From contig NZ_CALFSA010000025.1 of NCBI RefSeq assembly GCF_937919355.1, forward strand, positions 1-6,720: DNA of 6,720 nucleotides. Direction: 5' to 3'. The position numbers and the translations under genes are program-made. The DNA is from an uncultured Methanofollis sp. (GTDB lineage: Archaea > Halobacteriota > Methanomicrobia > Methanomicrobiales > Methanofollaceae). Shown one piece after another: positions 1 through 6,110 of the stretch. Numbering within the stretch: the stretch's first letter is position 1; each line of letters starts with the position of its first letter. Below the pieces are notes generated by a model. The model ran no database searches. It was not told where the DNA came from and was given only the letters and a program-made list of their open reading frames with translations.

Positions 1-578
1 AGCGTTCAACCGGTCTTGTCGGCCTCGACCTCGTCCTGAACGGGGGGATCCCGAAGGGGACAGTGATCATCGTCGCAGGCACGCCCATAAACGGACTCGA
101 CCTCTTCGCTCACCAGTTCTGGAAAGGAGACCCTGACAACCCCGAGGAGGGGACGTACCTGATGATCGACGGACAGGTCGAGGAGGGGATGATCGATGCA
201 CGGGAGATCCCCCCGGACCAGTACCCCGACCACCTGCACGGCCAGCGTATCGTCATCGACTCGCTCTCGAGCATCATCCTCAGGCACGGTATCGACCCGG
301 CCATCGACCTCGTGACCCGCGGCCTGCGGGAGAAGGTGGCCGACGGCTCGAATGTGATACTCACCATGTACCCCGGCATCCACCGGAATGCAGACGAGTT
401 CAAGCTCATCCGGGAAGTCGACGGCTACATCGAACTCAAACAGGGGATAGAAGGTTCCGAGGTGGGGAGGATGCTCGGCGTCTTCAAGATGGTCGGGACA
501 GAACTCCCCAGGCAGCTTGTCCCGTACAATATCACCGCCGAGGGCCTCGAACTCTCGACGACGAAGAGAGTCGTCTGA
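1..578 (+). CDS. KaiC/RAD55-like RecA-fold protein with degenerate Walker A (5' end outside window)
   Basis: The reading frame is open from base 3, giving 191 visible residues, so the gene starts upstream of the window. A GTG at 63 could be read as a start, but the residues before it (STGLVGLDLVLNGGIPKGT) are the typical lead-in of KaiC/RAD55-family ATPases, so it is internal. The next strand, VIIVAG, leads into the P-loop position, which reads GTPINGLD where the family has GxPGxGKT/S. The invariant Lys and Ser/Thr are replaced by Leu and Asp. A Walker B-like strand (RIVIDSLSS, visible residues 82-90) is intact. From established knowledge, members of this family bind or hydrolyse ATP and often act as signalling or regulatory partners. 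I infer that this paralogue is catalytically inactive or binds nucleotide differently. The partner and role are unknown. A T9 tract 22 bases after the stop probably ends transcription. Confidence 0.8.
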   Translation, partial: RSTGLVGLDLVLNGGIPKGTVIIVAGTPINGLDLFAHQFWKGDPDNPEEGTYLMIDGQVEEGMIDAREIPPDQYPDHLHGQRIVIDSLSSIILRHGIDPAIDLVTRGLREKVADGSNVILTMYPGIHRNADEFKLIREVDGYIELKQGIEGSEVGRMLGVFKMVGTELPRQLVPYNITAEGLELSTTKRVV

Positions 579-599
579 GCGACCTTTTCGTTACAATAC

Positions 600-608
600 T
601 TTTTTTTT
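600..608 (+). terminator. Poly-T terminator of the KaiC-like gene
   Basis: Nine consecutive T residues begin 22 bases after the KaiC-like stop codon, in the first non-coding stretch after it. Archaeal RNA polymerase terminates at T-rich tracts without needing a hairpin, so this is the likely 3' end of that transcript. Confidence 0.6.
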
Positions 609-687
609 CAGAGAGATTCTGGTGCAGACGACCGAGAGGTGTTCGAGGGGTGGTGATCCTCCGAAGAAGGTGCGGATCGACAGACTT

Positions 688-757
688 CCCCCGATCGAAA
701 CCGGGGGCAAGCCCCCGGACTGCGAAAATCACAGATTTTCTCGACTCCCTTCGGTCG
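688..757. repeat. Cluster of inverted repeats (GC-rich hairpins)
   Basis: Four short dyads lie side by side. CCCCCG 688-693 pairs with CGGGGG 702-707. CCGGGGGC 701-708 pairs with GCCCCCGG 711-718, so these first two structures compete for the same G run. GAAAATC 724-730 pairs with GATTTTC 734-740 around a 3-base loop. CGAC 742-745 pairs with GTCG 754-757. Adjacent dyads of this density suggest a structured RNA 3' end or a copy of a dispersed intergenic repeat. The function is unknown. Confidence 0.5.
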
Positions 758-864
758 TCCCCCACTTGCGATTGGTTCCGGGAAGAGCGAACAGGAGATT
801 CGGAGGAGGGAGAGATTGCCCCATCCCCACCTATCCTGAGCGGGGAACGAGCGAGAGCGAGTTC

Positions 865-876
865 AAGAAAAAAAGA
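865..876 (-). terminator. Poly-T terminator of the aspS-metE operon
   Basis: A run of seven A residues on the plus strand (868-874) reads as T7 within a pyrimidine-rich stretch on the minus strand. It begins six bases after the methionine synthase stop codon, as expected for an archaeal T-tract terminator. Confidence 0.55.
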
Positions 877-879
877 AGA

Positions 880-1776
880 TCAGTATTCGGCCCTGAGGGC
901 CGCGGCGGCCTTTACCATTGTGGAGAGTTTCCCGTAGGCCACGTCCCTCTCAAGCATCCGGAGACCGCAGTCTGGGTCGATGAGCATGTTCTCGGCGCCG
1001 AAGACATCGATCCCCCGTGCAATCCTCTTCTCGATCGTCTCGACACTCTCGACGCCGGGGTCGGCGGAGGCGACGCAGCCGTATCCGACCGGCCGTCCCT
1101 TCAGGTCCTTCGACGAGAGGAGGTCGAGGTTCCCCCTGTTCTCGGAGAACTCGAAGTCGAGGACTGAGACCTGGATCTTCAGGATGTCGTCGACCGCACT
1201 CTCCAGGTTCCCGCAGACATGGAGACAGGAGGGGATGCGGAGCACCGAGGTGATCAGGTCCACCGCCTGCCTCCCGACGGCGAGGTCGGCGGCGCCGGTG
1301 GAGAAGATCGGTTCGTCGATCTGGACCATCGTCACGCCTGCGGCCTGGAGAGCCCGCGCCTCCGAAGCGAGGGCCTGCGCAAGGTCCAGCACCACCTCGT
1401 CCCGCCCCCTGTACGCCGGCGTCTCGATCCGCAGGCCGTGGGCGAGGGTCGAGGGACCGGTGATGATCCCCTTCACCTTCGGGTGCATCGAGAGGGCGTA
1501 TTTCGTATCCGCAACGGTGAGGGGTTTATCGGGAGGCTCGATCCTGCCGATGACGCTCTGCCCCCTGATACCGGGCAGGCGGGAGACGAACGCCGTGATC
1601 ATGTCGCCCCGGACCTGCCCGTCGGAGATGATATCGACGCCGGCCCTGAGCTGGTCAGCGACCGCTGTCTCGACCGCCCCGTGCAGGGGGTTGAGGAGGG
1701 AGCGGAGCCCCCCGGCCTTCACGACCGGGTAACTCCCGACGACCGTGGTCGGCAGGACCTTCGAGATAAAGTTCAT
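880..1776 (-). CDS. metE: Methionine synthase, archaeal core type (MesA-like, zinc-dependent)
   Basis: This 298-residue protein matches the C-terminal catalytic barrel of cobalamin-independent methionine synthase and the short archaeal homologues described from Methanothermobacter and Methanocaldococcus. Visible landmarks are TVVGSYP (11-17), SDGQVRGDM (51-59), IDEP (153-156), LHVCGN (185-190), DFEF (207-210) and IDPDCG (266-271). The zinc ligands are His186, Cys188, probably Glu209, and Cys270. The N-terminal half that binds polyglutamyl folate in full-length MetE is absent, as is normal for this group. Known members transfer a methyl group to homocysteine from methylcobalamin in vitro; a corrinoid protein such as MtrA has been proposed as the natural donor. 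It acts in the cytoplasm, in the last step of methionine synthesis. Its ATG overlaps the aspS stop as ATGA and no clear Shine-Dalgarno precedes it, so translation is probably coupled to aspS. Confidence 0.9.
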   Translation of the reverse strand: MNFISKVLPTTVVGSYPVVKAGGLRSLLNPLHGAVETAVADQLRAGVDIISDGQVRGDMITAFVSRLPGIRGQSVIGRIEPPDKPLTVADTKYALSMHPKVKGIITGPSTLAHGLRIETPAYRGRDEVVLDLAQALASEARALQAAGVTMVQIDEPIFSTGAADLAVGRQAVDLITSVLRIPSCLHVCGNLESAVDDILKIQVSVLDFEFSENRGNLDLLSSKDLKGRPVGYGCVASADPGVESVETIEKRIARGIDVFGAENMLIDPDCGLRMLERDVAYGKLSTMVKAAAALRAEY

Positions 1777-3062
1777 GGGACGACTCTATGCCTGTCACGC
1801 GGGAAGAGCACGGCCTCCCTGATGTTCGGGAGGTCGAGCATCGTCATGATCAGCCGTTCCATACCCATACCCCAGCCGGAGTGGGGGGGCATGCCGTATT
1901 TGAAGGGCTGGAGATAGAACTCGAAACTCTCCGGGCTTAATCCTTTTGCTTTGATCTGCTCGACAAGGAGGTCGTACTGGTGGACACGCTGGGCGCCCGA
2001 GGAGAGTTCCATCCGCGGGTGCATCATGTCGAAGGCCTTGCAGATGGACGGGTCGTCCTCGTACGGCATCGCATAGTACGGCCTGATCGAACTCGGCCAG
2101 TCGACGATGAAGTAGTGCTCGCCCATCTCCTCGCCGATCGCCCTCTCCGAGGGGGTGGAGAGGTCGTCGCCGTAGGCGATCGGTTCGTCGATCTTCTTTG
2201 CCGCAATGTCGATCGCGTCGGCGTACGGGATACGCGGGAAAGGCGCCTTCGGCACCTCGAAATCAACGCCAAGGTCGGCGAGGGCGTCGGAGCAGGTATC
2301 CGCGACGACGGCGTACTGGTGGGAGACGAGGTCTTCGAGGACCTTCATGACGTCTTTGTGGTCGGCGAACGAGACCTCGACATCGATGGACGTCGCCTCG
2401 TTGAGGTGCCTGAGCGTGTTGTGCTCCTCGGCCCTGAAGATCGGGCCGATCTCGAAGACCTTCTCGAAACCGGCGGCCATCATCATCTGCTTGTAGAGCT
2501 GCGGGCTCTGGTTGAGGAAGGCCTCCTTCTCGAAGTAGGCGATCGGGAAGAGTTCAGTGCCGCCCTCGGTCGCCGCGGCGACGACCTTCGGGGTGGTGAT
2601 ATTGTAATAGCCGCGCTTCGAGAAGAAGTCGTACGTGGCGGCGGTGACCGCACTCCTGATCTTGAAGATCGCCGCCACACGGGGCTTCCGCACATCGAGG
2701 AACCTGGCGTCGAGCCGGGTTTCGAGTTCGGCCGGCACTTTCTCGACGACGTCGAGGGGCAGGGGGCTCTCGCAGAGGGAGATGATCTCGAAGGTCTCGG
2801 GGGTGAGTTCGCGGCCGCCCGGCGCCTTCTCGATCGGCTTCACGGCGCCGCTGACGCGGACGACCGACTCGCGGGAGACAGTCTTTGCGGCCTGGAGGAC
2901 GGCTTCAGAGACCTTCTTCTTGACGACAGTGACCTGGATGATCCCGGTCCTGTCGCGGATCAGGAAGAAGGTGAGTCCGCCAAGGTCGCGGATCTCGTGG
3001 ACCCAGCCGGCGATTTCGGCACGCTCGGTGTCAGGGGTTACCTCGTTGATGGGAGTACGCAT
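1773..3062 (-). CDS. aspS: Aspartyl-tRNA synthetase, archaeal type, probably non-discriminating (Asp/Asn)
   Basis: This 429-residue class IIb synthetase attaches aspartate to tRNA. It has an N-terminal OB-fold anticodon-binding domain (about 1-100, with GWVHEIRDLGG at 19-29) and then the catalytic core. Core landmarks are the TPKVVAAATEGGTELF region (157-172), motif 2 FRAEEHNT...RHLNEA (209-223), and motif 3 GMGMER (398-403). By alignment from memory with the Thermococcus kodakarensis enzyme, His22 and Pro81 fall at the Trp26 and Lys85 positions that enforce tRNA-Asp specificity there. His and Pro are the residues reported for non-discriminating archaeal enzymes. I therefore infer that it also makes Asp-tRNA(Asn), to be amidated by GatCAB. 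The start at 3062 (MRTPINEV) fits the family length, with AGGA six bases upstream. The frame stays open to 3278, but the extra residues resemble nothing and cross the promoter. metE follows in the same operon. Confidence 0.95.
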   Translation of the reverse strand: MRTPINEVTPDTERAEIAGWVHEIRDLGGLTFFLIRDRTGIIQVTVVKKKVSEAVLQAAKTVSRESVVRVSGAVKPIEKAPGGRELTPETFEIISLCESPLPLDVVEKVPAELETRLDARFLDVRKPRVAAIFKIRSAVTAATYDFFSKRGYYNITTPKVVAAATEGGTELFPIAYFEKEAFLNQSPQLYKQMMMAAGFEKVFEIGPIFRAEEHNTLRHLNEATSIDVEVSFADHKDVMKVLEDLVSHQYAVVADTCSDALADLGVDFEVPKAPFPRIPYADAIDIAAKKIDEPIAYGDDLSTPSERAIGEEMGEHYFIVDWPSSIRPYYAMPYEDDPSICKAFDMMHPRMELSSGAQRVHQYDLLVEQIKAKGLSPESFEFYLQPFKYGMPPHSGWGMGMERLIMTMLDLPNIREAVLFPRDRHRVVP

Positions 3063-3097
3063 GTACAATCCTGTACCTATGGGGGTGGATGGGATAT

Positions 3098-3110
3098 GGG
3101 CTTTATGATA
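3098..3110 (-). promoter_or_regulatory. Candidate promoter of the aspS-metE operon
   Basis: On the minus strand the stretch reads as a TATCATAAAG-like, AT-rich element about 40 bases upstream of the aspS ATG. An archaeal TATA box here would place the transcription start near 3077, leaving a leader of about 15 bases that contains the AGGA upstream of the start codon. The match to the TATA consensus is modest. Confidence 0.3.
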
Positions 3111-3181
3111 GACCGGAGAGCGAAAGATCCTGCATGAAGAGAGATCCCCTGCAGAGCCGGCACCAGGATCATCAGGAAACG

Positions 3182-3198
3182 GCTTAATAAAAGCGGAG
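3182..3198 (+). promoter_or_regulatory. TATA-like box and Shine-Dalgarno before the lipoprotein gene
   Basis: A CTTAATAAAA element (3183-3192) is the best TATA-like match in the 143-bp divergent region. GGAG (3195-3198) lies seven bases before the ATG at 3206. The two signals conflict. A TATA box here would start transcription near 3212, at the second in-frame ATG, giving a leaderless mRNA. The Shine-Dalgarno instead implies an earlier start. Either the TATA call or the leadered start is wrong. Confidence 0.35.
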
Positions 3199-3205
3199 AC
3201 GATAG

Positions 3206-3886
3206 ATGGATATGCAGAGGATAGACATTCTTGCCTGTTGTGTCCTCGTCCTATCGCTTCTCGCCTGCGGGTGCACACAACCGGGCGGTGACGGGGCGCA
3301 ATCAGGCACGAACACCACCACCGTGCCGGCCCTTACCCCCGGATCCCCTTCCCCCCAGGCTGAGTCCAGCAGTCCCCGGGCGGTCCCGACCCCGCCGGGC
3401 GAGTGGGACGGGAAAAAACCCTATGACGTGAAGTTCGTCGACCCGGCGACATACCACATCACTCTCACCGTGACGCCGACCACCACCCCCGTGAAACCAC
3501 CAAATGACCTGCATGTCGATACAGTAGCCATGAAAGACTATGCGAAGATCTCGTCCACGAAAGTGGAGAAGGTGATGACCACCGAGATCTATCACATCCC
3601 GTTCCCGTACTGGGAACTCGACTACACGGTCAACGCGCAATTCAAGGAACGTGCACGCTTCGACCTCGAGGTCAGGGACGCTGAGGACCCGAACCGTCTC
3701 CTTGCCGAGGTCAATATGAACAGAGCCAATTTCATGACCCCGAAAAATAATACGTTGGGGAATACGGCAAACTCGGGCACGCTCCTCTTCCGGGAAGGGT
3801 TCAAAGATTATTATTTCGTGATCCGGACCGACAAGATCAGTTCCTTCTCTCTCGTGATCAAGGTGCCGGAGAAGTACCTGGTGTAA
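3206..3886 (+). CDS. Putative lipoprotein of unknown function
   Basis: This is a 226-residue secreted protein. A hydrophobic signal segment (residues 6-20) ends in a lipobox-like LLACGC. Cys21 or Cys23 is the likely lipidated residue, which would anchor the protein on the outer face of the membrane. Residues 24-66 form a low-complexity Thr/Pro/Ser/Gly linker, a common spacer in methanogen surface proteins. The rest (about 70-226) is rich in beta-type sequence, with no motif I recognise. ATG 3206 is preferred because of GGAG seven bases upstream; a second in-frame ATG at 3212 is the alternative. It is transcribed divergently from aspS, and its last 29 bases overlap the tail of the convergent membrane-protein gene. 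A T-rich tract (T6 at 3900-3905) just after the stop may end its transcript. Confidence 0.75.
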   Translation: MDMQRIDILACCVLVLSLLACGCTQPGGDGAQSGTNTTTVPALTPGSPSPQAESSSPRAVPTPPGEWDGKKPYDVKFVDPATYHITLTVTPTTTPVKPPNDLHVDTVAMKDYAKISSTKVEKVMTTEIYHIPFPYWELDYTVNAQFKERARFDLEVRDAEDPNRLLAEVNMNRANFMTPKNNTLGNTANSGTLLFREGFKDYYFVIRTDKISSFSLVIKVPEKYLV

Positions 3887-4565
3887 ACAGGGACTCTTCT
3901 TTTTTCTGCTGGCTCAGGACAATTTCCAGGTTATACATGTCGACGGCCGATTCATATGCCTGCCATTCCCGGTCGGCCTCTCCAATCCGTTTTTCAGCCT
4001 CGCTATACTGCCTGAGGTCGTAGGCCTCCGCCGACGCCGACCAGAGGGTATAGGCACGGTTCAGGTGGCCGAGGGCCTGCAGGTATGCGTCCCTGACACC
4101 CAGATGGGTCTCGGGGACGGCGGTCCCCTCGATCGCCTGCATGTGTCGTGCGGTTGTGGCGACGCCGCGGTCGGCCAGGCCCCTGAACTCTGTCATATAG
4201 GCATCAGACTCCCTGAGGGAGGGGGCTTTGCCGACCGAACCGATGAGCGCGGAGACGTCCCTGTCAAGAGCGGCGAGGTCGGTCTCGGAGGAGGCAATAG
4301 CATCCCCGAGCACTCTGACCTCGTGGTGCTGCATCAGCACCTGGAAGACGGTCCACCCGACGACGGCGACGACGAGCACCGCCACGACGACACCACAGGC
4401 GGTCAGCGCCTTGCGCAGTTTCGGCGTCATCGTCGGTTTCTTCAACGTCGGCACCTTCGGCCGGAACGTCTTCAGGTCGGAGACCTGGAGGTGAGTGAGT
4501 TTCGCCTTCAGGTCACCGATCTTCCGGACAAGTTCTTCCTGATCGGGCATCTTCAGGTTCACCAC
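3858..4565 (-). CDS. Single-pass membrane protein of unknown function
   Basis: This 235-residue protein has a basic, probably cytoplasmic N-terminus (1-52, many Lys/Arg), one strong membrane helix (about 53-77) and a mainly alpha-helical outer domain (80-220) rich in Ala, Glu and Arg. The tail, TPGTSPAP, is Pro-rich. No catalytic motif or known family is recognisable. The start is GTG 4565, because the minus strand carries GGAGGTGA (4579-4572) six bases before it. The next GTG (4562) and an ATG (4550) are less well placed. The gene begins inside the last codons of the transglutaminase-like gene (7-base overlap), so the two are co-transcribed and probably work together at the membrane. Its 3' end overlaps the convergent lipoprotein gene by 29 bases. 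Confidence 0.75.
   Translation of the reverse strand: MVNLKMPDQEELVRKIGDLKAKLTHLQVSDLKTFRPKVPTLKKPTMTPKLRKALTACGVVVAVLVVAVVGWTVFQVLMQHHEVRVLGDAIASSETDLAALDRDVSALIGSVGKAPSLRESDAYMTEFRGLADRGVATTARHMQAIEGTAVPETHLGVRDAYLQALGHLNRAYTLWSASAEAYDLRQYSEAEKRIGEADREWQAYESAVDMYNLEIVLSQQKKEESLFTPGTSPAP
3895..3907 (+). terminator. T-rich terminator of the lipoprotein gene
   Basis: The stretch CTCTTCTTTTTTC begins nine bases after the lipoprotein stop codon and contains six consecutive T residues. It lies inside the 3' coding end of the convergent gene, where it encodes part of a Lys/Glu-rich segment, so it must serve both purposes if it is a terminator. Confidence 0.4.
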
Positions 4566-5515
4566 AAGCCCTCACCTCCGGGAAGGGGATCGACCGGGCG
4601 GACCGTGTAGTGCGTGGGCCTGACGATGTAGCGGAGGGGGATTATGGTGGGGGTCTCCGACCTCACGCTCGAGATCGAACCGTGGGTCACGTCGCCGACA
4701 GGGAATGGTTTTCCCCAGCGGTCAATATTCCCGGGATTGGTCCTCGGGAGCGGGAGATAGTTCGTCGTCTCCACGTAGTAGTAGCGCTTGCCGCCGAAAT
4801 CATAGGATCTCGGGGTATAGTCAGCATAGTACGGACCATTTCCCGTCATCTGCACGCCGACGGCCATGTGGTCCGAGTACCCCAGGAGGACGGTGTCGTA
4901 GCCCATGAAGGTGAGGAGGGACGCCGCGAGGATCGACGAGTCCTCGCAGTCTCCCTCCCCGTCGACAAGGGTCTCGACAGGATATTTCGGGTACTCGACA
5001 CCGCCGGGGGTATGGATGGCCTGCGCGGGGACCGCACCGCCGGTATAACTTGCAGGGGCGTCGTCGGAGGAGTACGGGAGTTGCTGGACAAAGAACAGGA
5101 CATCCATCACCCGCCAGTAGTCCTCGTCAGGGGTGTTGAAGCGGGGTGAGGCGATCTGCCGGGCGAGGGCTTCGAGGTACGGGCGTTCATCTTCAGAGAG
5201 TGCGTACCGTCCCCAGGCAGAGTGGTCAGCCATGCGTGGGGTCTTCCTCTCCCTGTCAAAGAGAGATGACGGGATTTCCAGCGTGGCAGTCTGGACGCCG
5301 CCGTCGATGGCAGTCCACCTGAACTCCCTGATGATCTCCTTCCCGGCAGGGTCGGGGGTCAGGGCCGGGGTGGTCACCACGGGTGCGGGTGTGGGGAGAG
5401 CGCCGGGAGTACTGTCGTCACCTGGCCCTCCGGAGAGGGCGGGTTTGACGACGAGGGCGACGACGAGCACGATGACGACCCCGACAAGAACCGAGAGTAT
5501 GTCCTGACGATCCAT
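4559..5515 (-). CDS. Membrane-anchored transglutaminase-like protein
   Basis: This is a 318-residue protein. A membrane helix (about 6-25) is followed by a Pro/Thr-rich linker (30-56) and an extracytoplasmic domain. That domain contains GEGDCEDSS (Cys190) and, 26 residues later, SDHMAVGV (His216), followed by YYYVETTN (246-252). This order of Cys, His and an acidic residue after a Tyr-rich strand is the transglutaminase-like (papain-fold) signature. The third member is Glu rather than the more usual Asp, if I have placed it correctly. Such domains in archaea may act as proteases or amide-bond-forming enzymes; the substrate is unknown. ATG 5515 is chosen because AGGA lies seven bases upstream. 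A TTG at 5521 would sit almost on that AGGA. It is first in a two-gene operon with the single-pass membrane protein. Confidence 0.8.
   Translation of the reverse strand: MDRQDILSVLVGVVIVLVVALVVKPALSGGPGDDSTPGALPTPAPVVTTPALTPDPAGKEIIREFRWTAIDGGVQTATLEIPSSLFDRERKTPRMADHSAWGRYALSEDERPYLEALARQIASPRFNTPDEDYWRVMDVLFFVQQLPYSSDDAPASYTGGAVPAQAIHTPGGVEYPKYPVETLVDGEGDCEDSSILAASLLTFMGYDTVLLGYSDHMAVGVQMTGNGPYYADYTPRSYDFGGKRYYYVETTNYLPLPRTNPGNIDRWGKPFPVGDVTHGSISSVRSETPTIIPLRYIVRPTHYTVRPVDPLPGGEGLW
4572..4579 (-). promoter_or_regulatory. Strong Shine-Dalgarno inside upstream gene
   Basis: The minus strand reads GGAGGTGA, a full-length match to the archaeal anti-Shine-Dalgarno sequence, six bases before GTG 4565. 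It lies within codons for the C-terminal Gly-Gly-Glu of the transglutaminase-like protein. It decides the start of the downstream membrane-protein gene. Confidence 0.8.
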
Positions 5516-5555
5516 ATGCAATTCCTGAATAAATCAACGAAATTTTGAATGTACA

Positions 5556-5563
5556 CATATAAT
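5556..5563 (-). promoter_or_regulatory. TATA-like box of the transglutaminase-like operon
   Basis: In the AT-rich gap between divergent genes, the minus strand reads ATTATATG. With the usual archaeal spacing of about 25 bases, transcription would start near 5534. That leaves a leader of about 19 bases that holds the AGGA (5526-5523) before ATG 5515. TTTAAA at 5575-5580 is a second AT-rich candidate. Confidence 0.45.
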
Positions 5564-5598
5564 GTAACAAAATATTTAAACCATGTCAAATAGGTGAA

Positions 5599-5609
5599 AC
5601 TTAAAAACC
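5599..5609 (+). promoter_or_regulatory. TATA-like box of the PGFGQ membrane protein gene
   Basis: ACTTAAAAACC lies about 33 bases before the ATG at 5637, so transcription would start roughly at 5630, giving a leaderless or near-leaderless mRNA. This agrees with the lack of any Shine-Dalgarno before that ATG. TATAAT at 5620-5625 is also TATA-like but sits too close to the start codon. Confidence 0.4.
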
Positions 5610-5620
5610 AAAGATTTGAT

Positions 5621-5638
5621 ATAATACTAGAGTATTAT
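5621..5638. promoter_or_regulatory. 18-bp perfect inverted repeat over a start codon (possible operator)
   Basis: ATAATACT-AG-AGTATTAT is a perfect 8-bp dyad with a 2-base centre. Its last two bases are the first two of the ATG at 5637. It also covers the expected transcription start of that gene. A repressor bound here would block initiation. If transcribed, it could fold over the start codon. Confidence 0.5.
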
Positions 5639-6110
5639 GCTGCAAAACCCGGTACCCGGTCGTTTCCTCCTCCTCCCTCTCGCCCTTCTGGTCCTCGCTC
5701 CCTTCATCGCCGCCGCGGCTTCCCGCACCTCTGTGGGGGAGACCCTGTTCTGGGTCGCCGCCGGGATGGTGGCCGTCATACTCGTCCCGGCCGCAGGTCC
5801 GCGCCTCGCGGCCGCGGGAAAACCGCATGTCCCGCCCCTATGCTCGGCGGTGCTCCCGGGGTTCGGCCAGGTGATCAACGGCAACCTGGGAAAAGGGTTT
5901 CTCGTATCTGTCCTCTGCGCCTTCGGGCTGAAAGAAGTGTCAATGATAGGCTTCGTCATCGCCGGCGGCGCCTGGGTCTGCGGCGTCGCCGACGCCTTCG
6001 TCACCGCCTACCGCATGAAGACGGGCAGCGTCCCCCTGCTCCCCGTGCCGCGGGCGGTCTTCATCGAGTATGTCGTCCTGGGACTTGCGGCGGCCTACGC
6101 CCTCCCCTAA
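5637..6110 (+). CDS. Small polytopic membrane protein with PGFGQ-NG motif
   Basis: This 157-residue hydrophobic protein has about four membrane helices (roughly 8-28, 34-54, 88-121 as one or two segments, and 140-156). The central segment SAVLPGFGQVINGNLGKG (70-87) matches the PGxGQxxNGxxxKG turn seen in TM2-domain and related small membrane proteins, whose function is mostly unknown. A positively charged loop (YRMKTG, 125-130) precedes the last helix. The ATG at 5637 has no Shine-Dalgarno and lies on an 18-bp inverted repeat, so a leaderless transcript is likely. Its stop overlaps the stop of the convergent ArsR gene by four bases (6107-6110). The first clear T run downstream (T6, 6200-6205) lies inside that gene, so the transcript may extend antisense into it. 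Confidence 0.75.
   Translation: MLQNPVPGRFLLLPLALLVLAPFIAAAASRTSVGETLFWVAAGMVAVILVPAAGPRLAAAGKPHVPPLCSAVLPGFGQVINGNLGKGFLVSVLCAFGLKEVSMIGFVIAGGAWVCGVADAFVTAYRMKTGSVPLLPVPRAVFIEYVVLGLAAAYALP

Larger units (their letters stand above)
579..879. other. Convergent intergenic region with hairpin cluster
   Basis: About 300 bases separate two convergent genes, and I see no credible gene here. The reading frames crossing it run on into antisense of the methionine synthase and resemble no family. The region holds a T tract at each end (separate entries) and a structured core at 688-757 (separate entry). It also has purine-rich stretches (around 779-815) and a weak inverted repeat GAAC/GTTC (845-848/861-864) around a GAGCGAGAGCGA core. 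Content of this kind suggests an intergenic repeat remnant or a transcript end region rather than a protein gene. Confidence 0.5.

Noticed and set aside
63..65. GTG 63 as the true start of the KaiC-like gene
   Set aside because: The frame is open to the window edge, and the residues before it match the conserved segment preceding the P-loop of this family.
517..1167. Plus-strand open frame across the convergent intergenic gap
   Set aside because: It starts inside the KaiC-like gene and ends antisense to the methionine synthase, with no Shine-Dalgarno and no family resemblance.
3062..3076. Direct repeat TGTAC-N5-TGTAC just upstream of aspS
   Set aside because: Five-base repeats are expected by chance. 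It overlaps the start codon and ribosome-binding region without forming a convincing operator.
1980..3137. Long plus-strand open frame (385 residues) opposite aspS
   Set aside because: It is fully antisense to a clear aspartyl-tRNA synthetase. Its translation is a low-complexity Asp/Glu/Arg/Val-rich product, typical of the complementary frame of a GC-rich gene.
3126..3170. 7-bp inverted repeat GATCCTG/CAGGATC between the aspS and lipoprotein genes
   Set aside because: The arms are 31 bases apart with no supporting stem or repeated copy. A dyad of this size can arise by chance in a region of this composition.
3063..3278. N-terminal extension of AspRS (72 extra residues)
   Set aside because: Archaeal AspRS proteins begin close to the MRTPINEV segment. 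The extension crosses the divergent promoter region and the first codons of the lipoprotein gene.
5516..5521. TTG start for the transglutaminase-like protein
   Set aside because: It would leave only about two bases after the AGGA ribosome-binding site. ATG 5515 has normal spacing.
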